Assembly: GCA_937923745.1 (NCBI GenBank) | Contig: CALDUO010000041.1 | Coordinates: 1 to 48,346 of the forward strand | Origin: an uncultured Granulosicoccaceae bacterium | GTDB taxonomy: Bacteria > Pseudomonadota > Gammaproteobacteria > Granulosicoccales > Granulosicoccaceae | DNA length: 48,346 bases | Direction of reading: 5' to 3' | Shown: piece by piece, positions 41,257 through 48,346 of the stretch | Numbering within the stretch: position 1 is the stretch's first letter | Layout of the letters: each line of letters starts with the position of its first letter | Position numbers and translations under genes: made by a program | Notes under the pieces: generated by a model | Databases searched by the model: none | The model's input: the letters and a program-made list of their open reading frames with translations, nothing else | Told to the model about the DNA's origin: nothing

Positions 41257-42173
41257 CGTGTTATGGCATGTTCGCTGTGTTGACACCCTAAACGATACAG
41301 TCCGCTCATTGCATCGCCGACAGCGGATTTGAGACGTCTGCCATAGTGAGCGTGAAGCCGAGTGTGATAATACGGTGCAACACTGCCGGCCAAGTAGATT
41401 GGCAGCGTCGCCGGTGCAAGGTCAATCAGGCGTATGCATTCGTTAGTGCCACGATTCACAAGGTCGGTCGCCACTGGATCACCCGCTGACATCGCCTGTT
41501 CAATCAACGGCGCGAGAGTGGCAAGCCTGGTTGCATTTTTTTCGGTCGTCCACTGTTGAATGTCTGCAACCTCATGCCCGATCAGCGTTTCAAGAGAGGT
41601 GTACAGCGAGCCATGAACACCGGTTGCAGTCGGCCATGCGGCATCGCTCGCCTTGGCCTTGTCTCGATCCTGTGCATATCGTGTCAGCAACGAAAGCCCT
41701 AACCACGCACCTGACGCTTCATCGCCGGCCGGAAAACCCCAGCCACCGCCATGGCACAACGCACCGTCGTTCGTTCGCCAGTACACGACACTGCCAGTGC
41801 CCACACTCAGACAAATACCGGCAGCACCGCCGGTAGCGCCGACATACTGCGCAAGACCGTCACTGTACACGAGGTATCGCCTGCAGTGCTTTATTTGGCG
41901 GGTAAAAGCGTCAAGTCGCGCGGTGCGTTCTGAACCGGCGAGCCCCATCACCAACAGATCGGGCTGCCAGTCCGAGCCGAGTCCGGCACGCACCGACAAT
42001 GCCCTGAGCCCCGACTCGATGGACAGCCATGCACTGCCCGACTCAAGACTCAAGCTGGCAGGTCCCTGAACTGTCTCCGCCAAACGCTTCCCGTCGGCCA
42101 CAGAGTACAGTGCCATCGCGCACTTGGTTGCACCGCCGTCGGCGACCACCATAAAATCAGAAGAAGGATTCAT
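41253..42173 (-). CDS. BadF/BadG-type amino-sugar kinase (GlcNAc/MurNAc kinase-like)
   Basis: About 306-aa ASKHA-fold kinase. The phosphate-1 loop is VADGGATKCAMALYS, and the adenosine and hinge regions include LLVMGLAGSERTARLD, ICLSVGTGSVVYWR and GGGWGFPAGDEASGAWLG. That last segment is typical of the NagK/GspK branch. The ATG at 42173 was chosen because the upstream residues are not family-like. With nagA and murQ behind it in one operon, it probably phosphorylates GlcNAc, MurNAc or glucosamine released by wall turnover. The exact sugar is undecided. Confidence 0.87.
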   Translation of the reverse strand: MNPSSDFMVVADGGATKCAMALYSVADGKRLAETVQGPASLSLESGSAWLSIESGLRALSVRAGLGSDWQPDLLVMGLAGSERTARLDAFTRQIKHCRRYLVYSDGLAQYVGATGGAAGICLSVGTGSVVYWRTNDGALCHGGGWGFPAGDEASGAWLGLSLLTRYAQDRDKAKASDAAWPTATGVHGSLYTSLETLIGHEVADIQQWTTEKNATRLATLAPLIEQAMSAGDPVATDLVNRGTNECIRLIDLAPATLPIYLAGSVAPYYHTRLHAHYGRRLKSAVGDAMSGLYRLGCQHSEHAITR

Positions 42174-42327
42174 GTTGTGTTTGTGTCGTTCTGAGTGCGC
42201 CTGCCAAGCCAAGTGACCCACAGCAAGTCAGACAAGTGATAGCTTGGCTGCCAGCACCAGTCTAAACGCGGTGCGTGTTTTAAGTACAGTATCGCGAACA
42301 GAAAAATCCAGGGGGCAACTTCTGCGC

Positions 42328-42399
42328 GCCCGGTTCATGGCCCGGTTCATGGCCCGATTCATGGCCCGGTTCATGACCCGATTTATGGCCCGGTGCGTC
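42328..42399. repeat. 12-bp tandem array, six copies
   Basis: Consensus GCCCGGTTCATG. Copies start at 42328, 42340, 42352, 42364, 42376 and 42388; the first two and the fourth are identical, the fifth and sixth are diverged. The copies are contiguous. Confidence 0.93.
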
Positions 42400-42425
42400 G
42401 TCGCCCGTCACCTCGGCGCCCAGTG

Positions 42426-42452
42426 CTTCGTGGCCCGGACTTCGTGGCCCGT
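42426..42452. repeat. 14-bp tandem duplication
   Basis: CTTCGTGGCCCGGA (42426-42439) is followed by CTTCGTGGCCCGT (42440-42452). It lies just right of the 12-bp array and shares its GGCCCG core. Confidence 0.8.
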
Positions 42453-42643
42453 CACAGTGAAGAGTCGCTGGCTGCAGTCTTAGCCCCTCGTTTGGCGTTG
42501 GATGAGTCGTTGGGCCTGTCATTGTTTTGAAACGTGCCGATCACAGCACGTATACTGATAGCGTTCACGACCCAACTGCCTGCGGTAGTAAAGCCCCTGG
42601 TTTCGTGCACCCACAACGCAAACCGAACAGAGAGGAACAGAGT

Positions 42644-43213
42644 GTGGAGACTGTCTCATTCATCCATATGGCCGATGGCACCCGGGAAGACTACGCCTTT
42701 TTGGAAAAACACGAGGCCGAGTATGTCAAAGGCCTGCCGACTCGCGTGTATGAAGCGTTGCAGAAGCTTGAGCATTCATTCAGCGGTTACAAGGTCTCCC
42801 GCTTGACGCATTCGCTTCAGTCAGCGACACGCGCCATGAACGATGGACGTGATGATGACTATGTTGTTGCTGCGTTGTTACACGACATTGGTGACGAACT
42901 GGCTCCCTACAGTCACAGTGAAATGGCAGCGGCAATTTTGCGTCCGTTTGTCAGCGACAAACTGTACTGGATTATTAAAACCCACGGTGTTTTTCAAATG
43001 TATTATTACGCGCACCTGACAGGCGGTGATCAACATGCACGTGAGCGTTACCGGGACAACCCGTGGTTTGATGAAGCCGTAGAATTCTGTGAACACTACG
43101 ATCAAAACTGTTTCGACCCTGACTTTCCCACTCGCCCGTTAGACGATTTTATGCCTGTATTACAGCGCGTGCTGGGCCGCGAACCTGCCTTTGGCGAAAC
43201 ACAGACAGCGTGA
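42644..43213 (+). CDS. HD-domain protein, probable mixed-valent diiron oxygenase (PhnZ/TmpB/MIOX-like)
   Basis: 189-aa protein from GTG 42644, which has AGAGGAA about 8 nt upstream; the longer frame from 42527 has no such site. The residues fit the six-ligand pattern H-HD-H-H-D of diiron HD oxygenases: H56 (SRLTHSLQSA), H80/D81 (ALLHDIGD), H91 (YSHSEM), H114 (IKTHGVF) and D153 (HYDQNCFD). Length is that of PhnZ and TmpB, which cleave hydroxyphosphonates. The second His of the PhnZ-type HDIGH segment is Asp here. An ordinary HD phosphohydrolase is the alternative. The stop overlaps the reductase start (GTGA). Confidence 0.7.
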   Translation: METVSFIHMADGTREDYAFLEKHEAEYVKGLPTRVYEALQKLEHSFSGYKVSRLTHSLQSATRAMNDGRDDDYVVAALLHDIGDELAPYSHSEMAAAILRPFVSDKLYWIIKTHGVFQMYYYAHLTGGDQHARERYRDNPWFDEAVEFCEHYDQNCFDPDFPTRPLDDFMPVLQRVLGREPAFGETQTA

Positions 43214-44043
43214 GCATCTACTTCACCAAAAATTTCCAGCGGGCTTTTGGTACTTTTCCATTGACCGGAGATGCGCTCCGGCACGCGCTGGAGTTGGCAC
43301 TTGATGCGGGGTATCGTGCTATTGATACCGCACAACTCTACAAGAACGAACAGGATGTGGGTGCAACATTGGAAACCAGCGGTATACCCGCCGATGACTT
43401 GCTACTGACCACCAAGGTGATGCACACACATTTTACAGAGTCACAATTTTTAGACTCTGTAAAACGATCGCTGGATCATTTAAAAAGAGATCGGGTTGAC
43501 GTATTACTGTTGCACTGGCCACCCGCCGATGGCGATGTACAACCATCACTTGCACTGTTACGCGAAGCACAACTGCTCGGCCTGACCCAACACATCGGCG
43601 TCTCCAACTATACCGCTGCGATGATGAGAACAGCCAAGGCATTGTTGGATGTACCGCTCGTGGTCAATCAGGTTGAATTTCACCCGTTACTGAATCAAAG
43701 CGTTCTGTTGGCCGCCGCGCAAGAAACCGGCATACCGCTATCGTCCTACTGCTCGGTCGCTCGAGGGTTGGTCTTTCAGGAACAGCTGTTGCGTGACATT
43801 GCCCAAAAAACAGGCAAAACAGTGGCGCAAGTAACGCTACGTTGGATTTTGCAGCAAGGTGTCTCAGTCACAACAATGTCAACGAGTGCTGCTAACCTTC
43901 GCAACAATTATGCTATTGATGACTTCACACTGTCAGCCGAAGACATGGCGACAATAGATACATTGACACACTCTTGCGTGCGTATTGTCGATAGTAAGAA
44001 AGTGCCGTGGGCACCGGTTTGGGATACACCAGAGCGAGCGTAG
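43210..44043 (+). CDS. Aldo/keto reductase (DkgB-like)
   Basis: 277-aa AKR of the 2,5-diketogluconate reductase branch. The catalytic tetrad is visible: Asp in AIDTAQLYKNE with Tyr five residues later, Lys in LLTTKVMH and His in VLLLHWPP. Also GVSNYTAAMM, VNQVEFHPLL and the C-terminal NADPH-phosphate-binding VTTMSTSAANLRNN. The GTG start overlaps the preceding stop as GTGA, so it is translationally coupled to the HD-domain protein. It may reduce the aldehyde or keto product of that enzyme; this is inference. Confidence 0.9.
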   Translation: MSIYFTKNFQRAFGTFPLTGDALRHALELALDAGYRAIDTAQLYKNEQDVGATLETSGIPADDLLLTTKVMHTHFTESQFLDSVKRSLDHLKRDRVDVLLLHWPPADGDVQPSLALLREAQLLGLTQHIGVSNYTAAMMRTAKALLDVPLVVNQVEFHPLLNQSVLLAAAQETGIPLSSYCSVARGLVFQEQLLRDIAQKTGKTVAQVTLRWILQQGVSVTTMSTSAANLRNNYAIDDFTLSAEDMATIDTLTHSCVRIVDSKKVPWAPVWDTPERA

Positions 44044-44403
44044 CGCTACCGGCAAACGGCGGTGGGTGTCTGGCACTCCATCCGCGCAAACCTGACAATC
44101 GGGACTCTGTAGCGCTATACGTATTTTGGGCTGCGCTTAGTGTACAGGCCGGTGTTGAACATACAGGCCCGTGTTGAACATACAGGCCCGTGTGAACATA
44201 CAGACCCGAGTTAAATATTCAGGCCCAAGTTAAATATTCTGGCCCAAGTTAAATATTGTGGCCCGCGATAATAATGCTGGCAGCTGTATCGATACCAGTT
44301 CAACTGCGGACCATATTGTTTACAGCTGAGGCTTGCGGCCTTGCTAACAACTATGGCTCGCCACTATGACTCTTTAGCTGGTGCAGCGCGCGCGGGAATC
44401 AGG
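44044..44403. other. Gene-free interval with 19-bp array
   Basis: About 360 nt between the convergent aldo/keto reductase and 66-aa genes. Its centre is the six-copy 19-bp array (44152-44264). No tRNA, terminator with T-tract or coding frame was seen in the flanks. Confidence 0.6.
44152..44264. repeat. 19-bp tandem array, six copies
   Basis: Two sub-types are seen. GTGTTGAACATACAGGCCC occupies 44152-44170 and 44171-44189 exactly, then an 18-bp copy with one deletion (44190-44207). The remaining three follow AAGTTAAATATTCTGGCCC (44208-44226, 44227-44245, 44246-44264). A partial copy (GTGTACAGGCC) precedes the array. The gradient from one sub-type to the other suggests stepwise duplication. 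Confidence 0.93.
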
Positions 44404-44604
44404 CTAGTGTTCGTATGCGACGATCACCACGCCTAATTTTTTCTCGGCTGACTTAATTAGAGCGATTTGATCAGGTTGGAGCGTTGCGACCTGCTGTTTC
44501 TCAGGTGCCATAGCCACGACCACTTTACCAAGGGACTGCTCGAGCTTTTGTACCTCGGCGAGTTGATCAGACGTTATGCTTGCGGGATGATATTGGCTAG
44601 CCAT
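44404..44604 (-). CDS. 66-aa protein made of two copies of one motif
   Basis: Small soluble protein with a strong GGAGG ribosome-binding site six bases before the ATG at 44602-44604, which supports that it is real. It is an internal duplication: ITSDQLAEVQKLEQSLGKVVVAM (first half) matches LQPDQIALIKSAEKKLGVVIVAYE (second half), each a helix followed by a strand. I do not recognise a characterised family. No signal peptide or cysteines. It lies alone between two repeat-bearing gaps. Confidence 0.75.
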   Translation of the reverse strand: MASQYHPASITSDQLAEVQKLEQSLGKVVVAMAPEKQQVATLQPDQIALIKSAEKKLGVVIVAYEH

Positions 44605-45058
44605 TATGTCCTCCGGTGCAACTGCTGATTAAAAAATGCATCGTGCCCGACGCCTTCTCCGTTACAGTGTTATCCGTTTTTTGGCATTCGTCAAGCCCTT
44701 GGCTTCTACCAGACGCTATGTCAGATACTGTACCGGCGCGAAAGACTGTGCCGGTACCAAGCAGCAGTTACCCGGCATCAGGTATTCGGCATCAGGTATT
44801 CGGCATCAGTCACCCGGTATTCGGCATCAGGTACTTGGCGCCATGGTTGACGATAATCCTTCATACGAACAGGTGCACCGACGGTGTTCGATGCGCTCTG
44901 CCTGCCTGTGTGTTTGCTTATCTGTAATGACAGAGTTTCTGGCGATCAGTTCCGCCAACCGGAAAAACTGACACGCTTTGTTGGCGCTGCCAGGTAACCT
45001 GCCCATTGTTATGTCCCGGTCACTCAAAAACTCTGGTCGGCAACAGCACTATGAAAAC
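44605..45058. other. Gene-free interval with 14-bp repeats
   Basis: About 450 nt upstream of the 66-aa gene and downstream of the MDR gene. It includes the array at 44773-44836. Frames crossing it are Arg/His/Ser-rich and repeat-derived. No RNA gene or terminator was recognised. Confidence 0.55.
44773..44836. repeat. 14-bp tandem array with one expanded copy
   Basis: CGGCATCAGGTATT at 44773-44786 and 44787-44800, a 21-bp version with an inserted CACCCGG (44801-44821), then CGGCATCAGGTACTT (44822-44836). The phrase CCCGGTAT also occurs in the 16-bp array at 17829. Confidence 0.88.
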
Positions 45059-46174
45059 CTAATCGTCGTCCATAGTGACAACAATATTACCAACGTGCTG
45101 CTTATCGACGAAAGCCTGTTGCGCTGCGTGGAGCTCTGCCAGCGGGTATGTCGCCGCCAACAGAGGCTGCACTTCTCCGTCTTCAATGTACGTCACGAGG
45201 TCGGCAAAAACGCCTGGCGGTACCACGGTAGCACCCGTTAAAGTCAGATCACGCAGGTAAAACGACCGGAGGTCGAATTCGACTATGGGGCCAGCAATGG
45301 CTCCGGCACAGGTGTAACGTCCGCCGCGCTCGAGTACGCTTAATAAGGTGGTCCAATAGTCACCCCCCACAACATCTGCCACTACCGATACCTCTCGGGC
45401 GCCGATGACATTCTGCAGCGCAACGGCCAGATTATCGGGTGCTCGATCCAGTAGTGCATCCGGCTTAACTGCAGCCAACCCTTCGTGTTTGTTACGACTG
45501 GCCATGGCGATCGTCTTCGCACCACGGCGCTTGGCTAACTGAATTAACGCACTGCCAACACCGCCGGAGGCACCCGGTATTAAGACCGTATCACCTTCTC
45601 CCACCATGGCGCGGTTCAACATGTTTTCAGCCGTCACATAAGAGGTGGCGAAGGTCGCAAGTTCCGCGTGTTTTAGCGATGTATTCACCACATGCACTTG
45701 CCGCTGATCGATCACCGTATAGTCGGCAAATCCACCATCGCACTCCGAACCAAAATACCCGCAATTATTAAAATCAAACGGATCCTTAAAATTACGGATC
45801 CAGGTGTCTACCATCACCCGCTTACCCAGCAGCGCACTATTTGCCTCTTTGCCTACAGCGACAACAGTGCCGGCAACGTCGGCTCCCTGAATACGCGGAA
45901 ACGCAATCGAATCACCACCCCATGTCGCATCTTCATCCTCTGCAGACAATAATGACCCACCTGTTGTGCCGGATGTCACAGCGCTGGAGTACCACCCGGT
46001 ACGCGTATTCACATCAGTATTGTTTAATCCACAGGCGTGTACTTTTATCAGCACCTGGGTGGCACTCGGAGTTGGAGTCGTATGCGTCGTGGAGTAGACC
46101 AACGCGTCCATATCACCATGTCCGGTTAATACAAATGCACGCATTGTGTCGGGTATAGATTTACTGGCGTTCAC
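45059..46174 (-). CDS. Zinc-binding-type MDR oxidoreductase
   Basis: 371-aa medium-chain dehydrogenase/reductase. The N-terminal domain has VLIKVHACGLNNTDVNTRTGWY and FPRIQGADVAGTVVAVG; an Asp/Glu-rich insertion with GTTGGSLLSAED lies between them. The Rossmann motif is TVLIPGASGGVGSALIQLAK (about 197-216). The C-terminus has HAAQQAFVDKQHVGNIVV. A SECDGGFADY segment occupies the catalytic-domain position usual for alcohol dehydrogenases, but the four structural zinc cysteines are not seen. A start at the second Met (46144) is also possible. The substrate is unknown and neighbours give no clue. Confidence 0.87.
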   Translation of the reverse strand: MNASKSIPDTMRAFVLTGHGDMDALVYSTTHTTPTPSATQVLIKVHACGLNNTDVNTRTGWYSSAVTSGTTGGSLLSAEDEDATWGGDSIAFPRIQGADVAGTVVAVGKEANSALLGKRVMVDTWIRNFKDPFDFNNCGYFGSECDGGFADYTVIDQRQVHVVNTSLKHAELATFATSYVTAENMLNRAMVGEGDTVLIPGASGGVGSALIQLAKRRGAKTIAMASRNKHEGLAAVKPDALLDRAPDNLAVALQNVIGAREVSVVADVVGGDYWTTLLSVLERGGRYTCAGAIAGPIVEFDLRSFYLRDLTLTGATVVPPGVFADLVTYIEDGEVQPLLAATYPLAELHAAQQAFVDKQHVGNIVVTMDDD

Positions 46175-46351
46175 TGGTGTTAAGCTCCTGATGAAATCCT
46201 GGGTTAAAGATCATTGACTGCTCGGATTCGGCGCTCTGCAGCTCATACAATAGCTGTATAGGGCACAGGCGACTGGATGGGTCTGGTCTGGTTTGGTCGA
46301 TCTCTTTTGGCCATAAATGCAGGCAAGGTAGACCTGCTTTTGGTGACACGG

Positions 46352-47764
46352 CTACTGCGTGTGGGCCGCGCCTTGCTCTTTCAGATAAGTCTCAGCGGCT
46401 GCACTACCACTGCCGATTGCAAAATCGAGTAGCGTCCTCGACGCTAACGCTACATCCTCTGTATCAGTTCGGCCAGCTTGGATTAAAAAATCACCAAACG
46501 TCGTCTGTAACAGTGCAGGTGTGGTGTCAATAAACATAGCCAATCGATCTACGTTGTCTCTTGCGGCTGCAGTAAACGGATCCATGTCGCATTGATCGAG
46601 AAACGCAACCGCCTCAGACTCACCGGCATGCAGCGCCCATCCGACAGGCGGCACGCAATAGTGATGATCGCGCACAGTAAGATCGACGCCAGCATCACGC
46701 ATGACACGCAACATATCCACACGACCATTGTATGCCGCTTTGTGCGCAGCTGTATGCCCGTGGTGTAGCCCAGGATCAAGTTCCAACGCCAAAACCAACT
46801 CTAACGCCGCAACCTCCTCTAATTGAATCGCTTTTTCCGCGATATCTGCGTGCGTTTTTTTGACCTCCGACACAAGGTTTGTGTGACTGTTCATGAGCGT
46901 AAGAGCCCCGGCACGGTCAGCCGACAGCACTTTGTTAACGAGTTGTTCCGCAGGCGTCAATACTTCCTCAATAGCACCTTTTGCTTCAAACCACCGCGCA
47001 TAGTCATTACGACCTGCAAGCATTGCCCGCTTCCATGGCGACTGGCCATCAGACAAGTACTGTAGACCAACGTTAGCATTCAATAGCAAGCTGACACGTG
47101 CTGAAAATCCTCGTTCAATAGCGTAATCCAGCTGATATTGAAGTGTTTTCTGTGGATGTGGCTCGCCATCTTCCAGTGTCCAGTTGTTCTGGTGTTGATC
47201 GTTCAGGCCATACTCAAGCAATAACTCAAGACACAGGTTATCGGGTGTAAACATGCGATTGTAGGTCGCCTGGCTGTCATTCGGGTGAGCCCCGGCATCC
47301 AGTAACAGTCGCGCAAATTTCTCACAATCAGGGTGCGCTGGTTGACGCACGGTACCACCTTCGCCATGTCCGAATACGCCAGTCAGTGCTGTAAACCGAT
47401 AGTGATTATCTACGCGTTCCATCGCGTTGGGATCGGCCCCTCGCTCTATGAGAAATTTAGCAACGTGATACGTCGATGGGCCATCGAGTCGACTATACGC
47501 TGCATACATCAATGGCGCCCACTGGTGTGAACCACCTCGTATATTCAGAAGCTCAGGTTGTTGTTCCAACCAATAGCGAACAGCATCCACATCACCACAT
47601 ACCGCTGCTGTATAGATGGACCATCGCGACACGGTATTATGACTGTCACGGAAAGCACCTGCGCTCGCCCAGCGCGCAGGATCAGGTGCCTCACTGGATC
47701 TATAAACCACTACAGCGTCACGCAAAAACGTATCAATAGTGTCAGGTGTGGGTTGTGCAGACAT
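46352..47764 (-). CDS. Ankyrin-repeat protein
   Basis: 470-aa protein with several ankyrin repeats and no signal peptide. Recognisable units: SIYTAAVCGDVDAVRYWLEQ with APLMYAAYSRLDG (about 50-95), VAKFLIERGADPNAME (about 105-125), FARLLLDAGAHPNDSQ (about 155-170), and AAHKAAYNGRVDMLRVMRDAG then VGWALHAGESEAVAFL (about 340-390). Ankyrin proteins mediate protein-protein contacts; the target here is unknown. It lies 59 nt downstream of selO in the same direction. Confidence 0.85.
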   Translation of the reverse strand: MSAQPTPDTIDTFLRDAVVVYRSSEAPDPARWASAGAFRDSHNTVSRWSIYTAAVCGDVDAVRYWLEQQPELLNIRGGSHQWAPLMYAAYSRLDGPSTYHVAKFLIERGADPNAMERVDNHYRFTALTGVFGHGEGGTVRQPAHPDCEKFARLLLDAGAHPNDSQATYNRMFTPDNLCLELLLEYGLNDQHQNNWTLEDGEPHPQKTLQYQLDYAIERGFSARVSLLLNANVGLQYLSDGQSPWKRAMLAGRNDYARWFEAKGAIEEVLTPAEQLVNKVLSADRAGALTLMNSHTNLVSEVKKTHADIAEKAIQLEEVAALELVLALELDPGLHHGHTAAHKAAYNGRVDMLRVMRDAGVDLTVRDHHYCVPPVGWALHAGESEAVAFLDQCDMDPFTAAARDNVDRLAMFIDTTPALLQTTFGDFLIQAGRTDTEDVALASRTLLDFAIGSGSAAAETYLKEQGAAHTQ

Positions 47765-47823
47765 GGTGACCTATGGGCTGATTGCACTGGATTGAATGGA
47801 AGACCCTGAACCCTTGTCGGTAT

Positions 47824-48346
47824 TCAGGTACCACAAAAGGTTTGTGTCACCCGCTCGGTGGGTTCTGGCGGCAGGCTAAACCGTGCTGCATCGGGCTGTT
47901 CGTCAAACGGTTTTTTAAGTACCGCATGAAACGCATGAAACAGTGTGTAGTCACCTTGAACAGCCGCACTGATGAGGCGTTCAATCTGATGGTTTCTGGG
48001 TATAAATCGCGGATTAACTGCCTGCATTCGACTATTGCGAGTCGTTTCCGGGACACCAGACTGCACAACCAACTGCCGCCACCGCGTCAACCACCGCTGC
48101 GCCGGTTCTCTATGCGCAAACTGCGCAAGGAAATTTTCATCGACGCCAGCACTATTGCTAACCTGTGTCTGTGACGCTACAGCACTTTTTTCTACAACAG
48201 CCGGCACTGCCGACAATGCTCTGAAGGCCAGCGTAAAATCGGCCTCACCGTCTTGCATCAGTGACAGAAAATCGGTAACCAACTGATTGGTGTCTTCTGT
48301 GTTATCAGATAGTCCTAACTTTTCGCGCCACCGTCGGTTCAGTTGC
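47824..48346 (-). CDS. selO: Protein adenylyltransferase SelO, C-terminal part (cut by window edge)
   Basis: The last ~173 codons of SelO (YdiU), a pseudokinase-fold enzyme that transfers AMP to Ser, Thr or Tyr residues of target proteins. The translation is open to the right end of the window, reading RRWREKLGLSD before the part shown. The family's C-terminal segment is clear: WLTRWRQLV, then MQAVNPRFIPRNHQIERLI, DYTLFHAF, and KKPFDEQPDAARFSLPPEP. The usual C-terminal Cys-Ser-Ser-like end is represented by FCGT. The catalytic nucleotide-binding part lies outside the window. Confidence 0.88.
   Translation of the reverse strand, partial: QLNRRWREKLGLSDNTEDTNQLVTDFLSLMQDGEADFTLAFRALSAVPAVVEKSAVASQTQVSNSAGVDENFLAQFAHREPAQRWLTRWRQLVVQSGVPETTRNSRMQAVNPRFIPRNHQIERLISAAVQGDYTLFHAFHAVLKKPFDEQPDAARFSLPPEPTERVTQTFCGT

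Larger units (their letters stand above)
42174..42643. other. Divergent interval with CCCGG repeats
   Basis: About 470 nt between the leftward kinase operon and the rightward HD-domain gene. Contents: a 12-bp six-copy array (42328-42399) and a 14-bp two-copy repeat (42426-42452). Frames crossing the array just repeat a Met-Ala-Arg-Phe phrase and are not genes. Promoters for both flanking operons must lie here. Confidence 0.6.

Noticed and set aside
42280-42522. Repeat protein of the Met-Ala-Arg-Phe type
   Set aside because: It arises only from translating the 12-bp array; no ribosome-binding site, and stops or reading frames are not conserved with anything known.

Overview
The window is chromosomal DNA of a gammaproteobacterium. 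The left 9.4 kb has the conserved order rlmE / ftsH - folP - glmM - tpiA - secG - tRNA-Leu(GAG) - nuoABCD, a typical gammaproteobacterial housekeeping block. A Tat-exported high-potential iron-sulfur protein, a TcfC-type fimbrial usher, a secreted xylanase and amino-sugar recycling genes fit a free-living, probably marine and surface-associated organism. The genus cannot be resolved from the sequence alone.

Layout. (1) 1-9.4 kb: respiratory complex I genes (nuoD cut by the window edge), protein export (secG), glycolysis (tpiA), cell-wall precursor and folate synthesis (glmM, folP), membrane proteolysis (ftsH), and rRNA methylation and ribosome assembly (rlmE, yhbY). (2) 9.6-14.3 kb: one tightly packed leftward operon encoding a NitT/TauT-class ABC importer (ATPase plus an unusually long 632-aa permease) and a PhoP/PhoQ-like two-component system, with no substrate-binding protein. 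(3) 15.1-20.6 kb: small accessory genes. These are a lipid-anchored EndoU-type nuclease followed by a small acidic protein (candidate immunity partner), a DUF937 protein, a MoaD-like beta-grasp protein without the terminal Gly-Gly, a 630-aa membrane/coiled-coil protein and a HiPIP. (4) 20.8-23.9 kb: rhodanese, Ldh_2-family dehydrogenase, NfeD and an SPFH protein. (5) 24.1-32.3 kb: a chaperone-usher fimbrial locus in an atypical layout, with five divergent pilin-like genes, a separate chaperone gene, and an OmpA-domain protein followed by a 1177-aa usher carrying a ~400-residue N-terminal extension. (6) 32.7-35.5 kb: a multidomain secreted GH10 xylanase. (7) 35.5-39.1 kb: an operon of a diaminopropionate ammonia-lyase-like enzyme, an M24 metallopeptidase and an MDR dehydrogenase. 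(8) 39.1-42.2 kb: murQ, nagA and an amino-sugar kinase (wall-sugar recycling). (9) 42.6-48.3 kb: an HD-domain probable diiron oxygenase coupled to an aldo/keto reductase, a 66-aa protein built of two copies of one motif, an MDR oxidoreductase, an ankyrin-repeat protein and the 3' end of selO.

The most distinctive feature of the sequence as a whole is that many non-coding stretches right of ~5.9 kb hold a short tandem array (units of about 11-26 bp, 2-8 copies). The unit sequence differs at nearly every site. Similar 12- and 15-bp duplications enter the N-terminal codons of a few genes, always in frame. This looks like recurrent local slippage duplication rather than a dispersed repeat family, although several arrays share a CCCGG core.

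Best candidates for undescribed biology are the EndoU lipoprotein with its acidic neighbour, the ABC/two-component operon with the enlarged permease, the extended usher with its split fimbrial locus, and the HD oxygenase/reductase pair. All assignments come from reading motifs by eye; no database search was run.
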